Positions 1 through 5,532 of a stretch of 5,532 nt of DNA are shown here, in pieces; the first letter of the stretch is position 1; every line of letters begins with the position of its first letter. The notes below the pieces were generated by a model, which ran no database searches, was not told the DNA's origin, and saw only the letters and a list, made by a program, of their open reading frames with translations. The stretch is from an uncultured Alphaproteobacteria bacterium (GTDB lineage: Bacteria > Pseudomonadota > Alphaproteobacteria > RF32 > CAG-239), in assembly GCA_900553115.1 (NCBI GenBank), contig USCF01000077.1, positions 1-5,532 of the forward strand, written 5' to 3'. The translations under genes and the position numbers were made by a program.

Positions 1-177
1 GGAATTATTCATACTGATTTTGAACGTGGTTTTATTCGCGCCGAAACAATTTCTTATGATGATTATGTGCAATTTGGCGGCGAGCAAGGCTGTAAAGATG
101 CTGGAAAGATGCGTTCTGAAGGCAAGGATTATGTTGTTCAGGACGGCGATTTAATGAACTTCTTGTTTAATGTTTAA
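1..177 (+). CDS. ychF: Ribosome-binding ATPase YchF (3' end only)
   Basis: The window opens inside this gene; only the last 58 codons are present, read in frame 1 and ending with TAA at 175-177. YchF is a cytosolic Obg-family P-loop protein that prefers ATP to GTP, binds the ribosome, and has been tied to stress responses and translation of leaderless messages. What is visible is the C-terminal TGS domain, with the family's characteristic blocks: [13 protein letters not shown] near the start of the window, then YDDYVQFGG, then [11 protein letters not shown], and the terminal FLFNV, which matches the usual end of the family. The G domain and coiled coil lie upstream, outside the window. No frameshift is seen. 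It is followed at once by an intrinsic terminator, and the next gene has its own promoter, so it is probably the last gene of a separate transcription unit. Identification is firm; completeness of the 5' part cannot be judged. Confidence 0.95.
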   Translation, partial: GIIHTDFERGFIRAETISYDDYVQFGGEQGCKDAGKMRSEGKDYVVQDGDLMNFLFNV

Positions 178-183
178 GCTTAG

Positions 184-206
184 GCGGCAGCAATGCCGCT
201 TTTTTT
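184..206 (+). terminator. Intrinsic terminator after ychF
   Basis: A perfect 6-bp stem GCGGCA/TGCCGC (184-189 with 194-199) closes a GCAA loop, a GNRA tetraloop, and is followed by seven T residues (200-206). It begins 6 bases after the ychF stop codon. The T run lies only on the + strand side, so it should terminate transcription out of ychF and insulate ligA from it. Confidence 0.85.
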
Positions 207-233
207 ATAGCTGTAATAAATATTCCGAAAAAA

Positions 234-3260
<3,027 letters not shown>

Positions 3261-3278
3261 TAAAAAGGAAAAATAAAG

Positions 3279-3548
3279 ATGTCGATTACAAGTGAAGTAA
3301 AAAAAGAAATCATAGCTAAATATGGTACGTCTGCTGACGATACCGGTTCTCCGGAAGTTCAAATTGCTATTTGGACTTATCGTATTAATGCTTTGATAGA
3401 ACACTTCAATGTTCACACAAAAGACTTGCATTCTCGTTTGGGCTTGATGAAAATGGTTAGCCGCCGTCGTCACTTGCTTGACCACTTGAAGAAAACAAGC
3501 GAAGAAAGATACCAGAATATCATTAAAAAGTTGGATTTGCGTAAGTAA
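3279..3548 (+). CDS. rpsO: Small ribosomal subunit protein uS15
   Basis: S15 is a primary binder of the central domain of 16S rRNA and helps form an intersubunit bridge. The product is 89 residues, exactly the usual length. It contains DTGSPEVQIA (21-30) and the rRNA-contact region HTKDLHSRLGL (46-56), in which H42, D49 and S52 match the conserved H, D and S positions of E. coli S15. SRRRHLLDHL (61-70) and a C-terminal KLDLRK follow. One small departure is leucine at 54, where the common motif has HSRRGL; DLRK replaces the usual GLR ending. AAGGAA (3265-3270) lies eight bases before the ATG, supporting this start. It sits between truB and pnp, the classic neighbourhood, and its 3' side carries two hairpins. 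In E. coli S15 represses its own translation through its mRNA leader; with only 18 nt between truB and rpsO, any equivalent structure would have to include the end of truB. Confidence 0.98.
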   Translation: MSITSEVKKEIIAKYGTSADDTGSPEVQIAIWTYRINALIEHFNVHTKDLHSRLGLMKMVSRRRHLLDHLKKTSEERYQNIIKKLDLRK

Positions 3549-3560
3549 TATCCGGCAAAA

Positions 3561-3588
3561 AGGGGTTGCGGCTATGTTCGCAACCCCT
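3561..3588 (+). promoter_or_regulatory. Strong hairpin in rpsO-pnp spacer, possible processing or attenuation site
   Basis: A perfect 10-bp inverted repeat AGGGGTTGCG / CGCAACCCCT (3561-3570 with 3579-3588) closes an 8-nt loop, starting 12 bases after the rpsO stop. On the + strand it is followed by six A residues, not T, so it lacks the U tract of a canonical intrinsic terminator for rpsO. On the - strand the same stem is followed by TTTTTGCC, so it has the form of a terminator for transcription coming from the right. In E. coli the rpsO-pnp spacer carries a terminator and an RNase III-cleaved stem used in PNPase autocontrol. A similar protective or processing role here is an inference. Confidence 0.7.
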
Positions 3589-3595
3589 AAAAAAT

Positions 3596-3611
3596 CCTGT
3601 TTCTGGACAGG
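3596..3611 (+). promoter_or_regulatory. Second small hairpin in the pnp leader
   Basis: CCTGT (3596-3600) pairs with ACAGG (3607-3611) around a 6-nt loop, seven bases after the larger stem. It is weak alone, but the two stems in tandem form a structured leader about 50 bases ahead of the pnp start. The rest of the spacer (3612-3660) is purine- and AT-rich with no stem that I can see; it holds the pnp Shine-Dalgarno AAAGGAA (3646-3652). Confidence 0.4.
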
Positions 3612-3660
3612 TGAGGTTTTATAAAGATGATATAGAGATGAAGAGAAAGGAATAGAATAT

Positions 3661-5487
3661 ATGATCGATTTTAAAGTATGCCGCAAAGAGATGGAATGGG
3701 GCGGACGTAAATTAGTTTTGGAAACCGGTAAAATTGCCAGACAGGCAACCGGTGCGGTAGTCGCAAGTTATGGAGATACAAAAGTTGTGGCAACGGTTGT
3801 TGCTGCAAAAGAGGTTAAAGCTGATCAGGATTTCTTTCCTTTAACAGTCAACTATCAAGAAAAATATTATGCTACCGGTAAAATTCCGGGAGGCTTTAAT
3901 AAGCGCGAGGGTAAACCTTCAGAACGCGAAATTTTGATTTCTCGTTTGATTGACCGCCCGATTCGTCCGCTTTTCCCAGATGCTTTCAAAAATGAGGTGC
4001 AAATTATTTGTACAGTTGTTTCTCATGACCAAAAGAACGATTCTGATGTAGTGGCAATGGTTGCCGCATCTGCAGCTTTGGCAATTTCTGGCATTCCGTT
4101 TATGGGACCAATCGGTGCTGCAAAAGTTGGCTATAAAGATGGTATGTACATTTTGAACCCAAGTATTGAAGAACAGAAAACTTCTGAATTGGAATTGACT
4201 GTTGCCGGTACAGAAGAAGGCGTTTTGATGGTTGAGTCTGAAGCAAACGAACTTTCAGAAGAAACAATGCTTGGCGCTGTTATGTTTGGTTTTGACAGTT
4301 TCCAACCGGTTATTGCCATGATTAAAGAATTGGCCGCTGAAGCTGGCAAAGAAAAATGGGATGTTCCGGCATTTCCTCCGGAATATGAAGCTTTGAGCCA
4401 ACGTATTATGAAAGATTACGGCGACCGCTATAACGCTGCTTTTTCTATTACCGATAAGCAAGAGCGCGGCACTGTGTTGGGGCAATTGGCTGAAGAAGTA
4501 AAAGCTTCTATTGATCCAGAAAATGAAATTGAAAATGCTTTTGTTGCTGATGCTATTGAAAATGTTATGCACCACACAATGCGTGAAAAAGTTCTGTCAA
4601 CAGGCCACCGTATTGACGGCCGTGACACCAAAACTGTTCGCCCAATTCAGTGCGAAGTTAGTTTGTTGCCAGAAGCGCATGGTTCAGCTTTGTTTACTCG
4701 CGGCGAAACTCAAGCTTTGGTTGCCACCACTTTGGGTACACCTGATGATGCGCAGTTGGTGGACGGTTTGTTAACCGAATATGACCAAGACTTTATGCTG
4801 TTCTACAACTTCCCTCCATTCTCTGTGGGCGAATGTGGCCGTTTGGGTACTCCGGGCCGTCGTGAAATCGGTCACGGTAAATTGGCATGGCGCGCTATTC
4901 ACCCGATGTTGCCTAAAGATAAAGATGTGTTCCCATACACAATCCGTGTCGTTTCCGATATTATGGAGTCTAATGGTTCTTCTTCAATGGCGACCGTTTG
5001 CGGTACTTGCTTGTCTTTGATGGACGCTGGCGTTCCAATGAAAAAGCCTGTTGCCGGTATTGCTATGGGCTTGATTAAAGAAAATGACGGCCGTGTGGCT
5101 ATTTTGACTGATATTTTGGGCGATGAAGACCACCTTGGCGATATGGATTTCAAAGTTGCCGGTACAAAAGACGGTGTAACAGCTTTGCAAATGGATATTA
5201 AAATTACATCCATTACCAAAGATATTATGAAAAACGCTTTGGCTCAGGCTCATGAAGGACGTATTCACATTTTGGGCGAAATGGCTAAAGCAATAGCCGA
5301 GCCACGTCCGCAGGTTTCTCCAAAAGCTCCGCGTATTTTCTCTATGAAAATTCCAGTAGATAAAATCCGTGAAGTTATTGGTACCGGTGGTAAGGTTATT
5401 CGTGAAATTATTGAAAAAACCAATACCAAAATTGATATCACCGACGATGGTGTGCCTCGTTGTTGGCAAGCTCGCGCACCATCTTAG
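3661..5487 (+). CDS. pnp: Polyribonucleotide nucleotidyltransferase (PNPase), 3' end replaced by unrelated sequence
   Basis: PNPase degrades RNA 3'-to-5' by phosphorolysis, releasing nucleoside diphosphates, as a trimeric ring in the cytosol. Domains in order: first RNase PH domain (about 10-145) with [18 protein letters not shown] (62-79) and [11 protein letters not shown]; the helical linker (about 240-310); second RNase PH domain (about 320-550) with [10 protein letters not shown] (345-354), the phosphate-binding [11 protein letters not shown] (438-448), and [16 protein letters not shown] (487-502), whose D488 and D494 correspond to E. coli D486 and catalytic D492; then a KH domain from about 560 with IGTGGK (573-578). 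Homology stops near V598, in mid-KH. The last ten residues of the open frame, [10 protein letters not shown], and the TAG at 5485-5487 come from foreign sequence. About 100 residues are missing, comprising the end of KH and all of S1. The ATG has AAAGGAA eight bases upstream. The true gene part runs 3661 to about 5454. The catalytic core is intact; the truncation is probably an assembly artefact. Confidence 0.93.
   Translation: MIDFKVCRKEMEWGGRKLVLETGKIARQATGAVVASYGDTKVVATVVAAKEVKADQDFFPLTVNYQEKYYATGKIPGGFNKREGKPSEREILISRLIDRPIRPLFPDAFKNEVQIICTVVSHDQKNDSDVVAMVAASAALAISGIPFMGPIGAAKVGYKDGMYILNPSIEEQKTSELELTVAGTEEGVLMVESEANELSEETMLGAVMFGFDSFQPVIAMIKELAAEAGKEKWDVPAFPPEYEALSQRIMKDYGDRYNAAFSITDKQERGTVLGQLAEEVKASIDPENEIENAFVADAIENVMHHTMREKVLSTGHRIDGRDTKTVRPIQCEVSLLPEAHGSALFTRGETQALVATTLGTPDDAQLVDGLLTEYDQDFMLFYNFPPFSVGECGRLGTPGRREIGHGKLAWRAIHPMLPKDKDVFPYTIRVVSDIMESNGSSSMATVCGTCLSLMDAGVPMKKPVAGIAMGLIKENDGRVAILTDILGDEDHLGDMDFKVAGTKDGVTALQMDIKITSITKDIMKNALAQAHEGRIHILGEMAKAIAEPRPQVSPKAPRIFSMKIPVDKIREVIGTGGKVIREIIEKTNTKIDITDDGVPRCWQARAPS
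5446..5483. repeat. Inverted repeat spanning the pnp/foreign junction
   Basis: GATGGTGTG (5446-5454) is the near-exact reverse complement of CGCACCATC (5475-5483): seven perfect pairs from the outside, then one G-T pair and one more G-C, around a 20-base interior. The left arm is the last recognisable pnp sequence (codons for D-G-V in KH); the right arm lies in the tail of opposite coding sense. Its position exactly on the change of sequence identity suggests a link to how the join formed, though coincidence is possible for arms this short. Confidence 0.6.
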
Positions 5488-5532
5488 ATTCGGTACGCGC
5501 GTGAGAGAGCATGTCGATGAAGTTAATCACCA
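5453..5532 (-). CDS. Fragment resembling a PglZ-domain (PorX-type) response regulator; foreign tail
   Basis: Read on the - strand from 5530 downward, the last 80 bases stay open for about 26 codons and contain the run [15 protein letters not shown] followed by [10 protein letters not shown]. From memory this resembles the beginning of the PglZ alkaline-phosphatase-like domain in Bacteroidetes PorX-type two-component regulators (linked to type IX secretion), where a similar run is followed by A-Y-R-S. Here that continuation is lost: after the alanine the frame enters reverse-complement pnp and reaches TGA at 5438-5440. Base composition (42 G or C of 80) is higher than in the flanking gene. Both ends are missing, one at the junction and one at the window edge. 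The family assignment is unverified, but the coding sense on this strand is clearer than on the + strand. It is most likely a fragment of another organism's genome joined to the contig. Confidence 0.5.

Noticed and set aside
3561..3594. Canonical intrinsic terminator for rpsO on the + strand
   Set aside because: The stem is excellent but is followed by A residues, with no U tract on the sense strand; recorded instead as a regulatory or processing hairpin.
3604..3631. Possible pnp promoter: TGGACA (3604-3609) with GATGAT (3626-3631), or TATAAA at 3620-3625
   Set aside because: GATGAT matches only four of six -10 bases, and TATAAA has no -35 at suitable spacing. The -35-like hexamer is partly within the small hairpin. 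Too weak to list as a promoter.
4984..5469. 161-codon open frame on the - strand over the pnp 3' part
   Set aside because: It is in antisense to conserved PNPase sequence and does not share the reading frame of the PglZ-like tail; it is a shadow.
3661..5487. A naturally truncated 608-residue PNPase lacking S1
   Set aside because: The break falls inside the KH fold, the last ten residues are unlike any PNPase, and the tail reads as a foreign gene on the other strand, so a junction artefact explains it better than a real shortened enzyme.

Overview
The window looks like a stretch of core chromosome from a moderately AT-rich alphaproteobacterium. The evidence is the gene order truB-rpsO-pnp and the alphaproteobacterial style of the NAD+-dependent DNA ligase (an R-S-G-W-G helix-hairpin-helix segment followed by an [19 protein letters not shown] run). 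The exact lineage cannot be fixed by eye; an uncultured host-associated group is plausible but is an inference. Nearly all of the window is housekeeping information-processing genes on the + strand. I see no CRISPR array, insertion sequence, tRNA or rRNA.

Layout: positions 1-177 are the 3' end of ychF (ribosome-associated ATPase), closed by a GNRA-loop intrinsic terminator (184-206). A near-consensus sigma70-type promoter (234-261) then drives ligA (280-2361), whose stop codon overlaps the start of truB (2358-3260) in an ATGA. An 18-nt gap leads to rpsO (3279-3548). A 112-nt spacer with two hairpins separates rpsO from pnp, which starts at 3661. The genes therefore look like one ligA-truB-rpsO-pnp transcription unit joining DNA replication/repair (LigA), tRNA modification (TruB), the small ribosomal subunit (S15) and RNA decay (PNPase). 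The rpsO-pnp spacer is the natural place for mRNA processing and PNPase autocontrol, as known in enterobacteria.

The unusual part is the last ~80 bases. PNPase reads normally to about residue 598, in the middle of its KH domain, and then changes abruptly. The sequence after about 5453 is more GC-rich (42 of 80 bases by hand count) and makes sense only on the opposite strand. There it encodes a fragment resembling, from memory, the start of the PglZ domain of Bacteroidetes PorX-type response regulators. The simplest explanation is a chimeric assembly join or read artefact at the end of the contig; a real insertion or rearrangement is the less likely alternative. The apparent truncation of pnp should not be taken as biology without checking reads.

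I did not find a convincing undescribed system here. The points worth checking are the junction, the non-canonical hairpins in the rpsO-pnp spacer, the ligA-truB coupling, and the very short predicted ligA leader.
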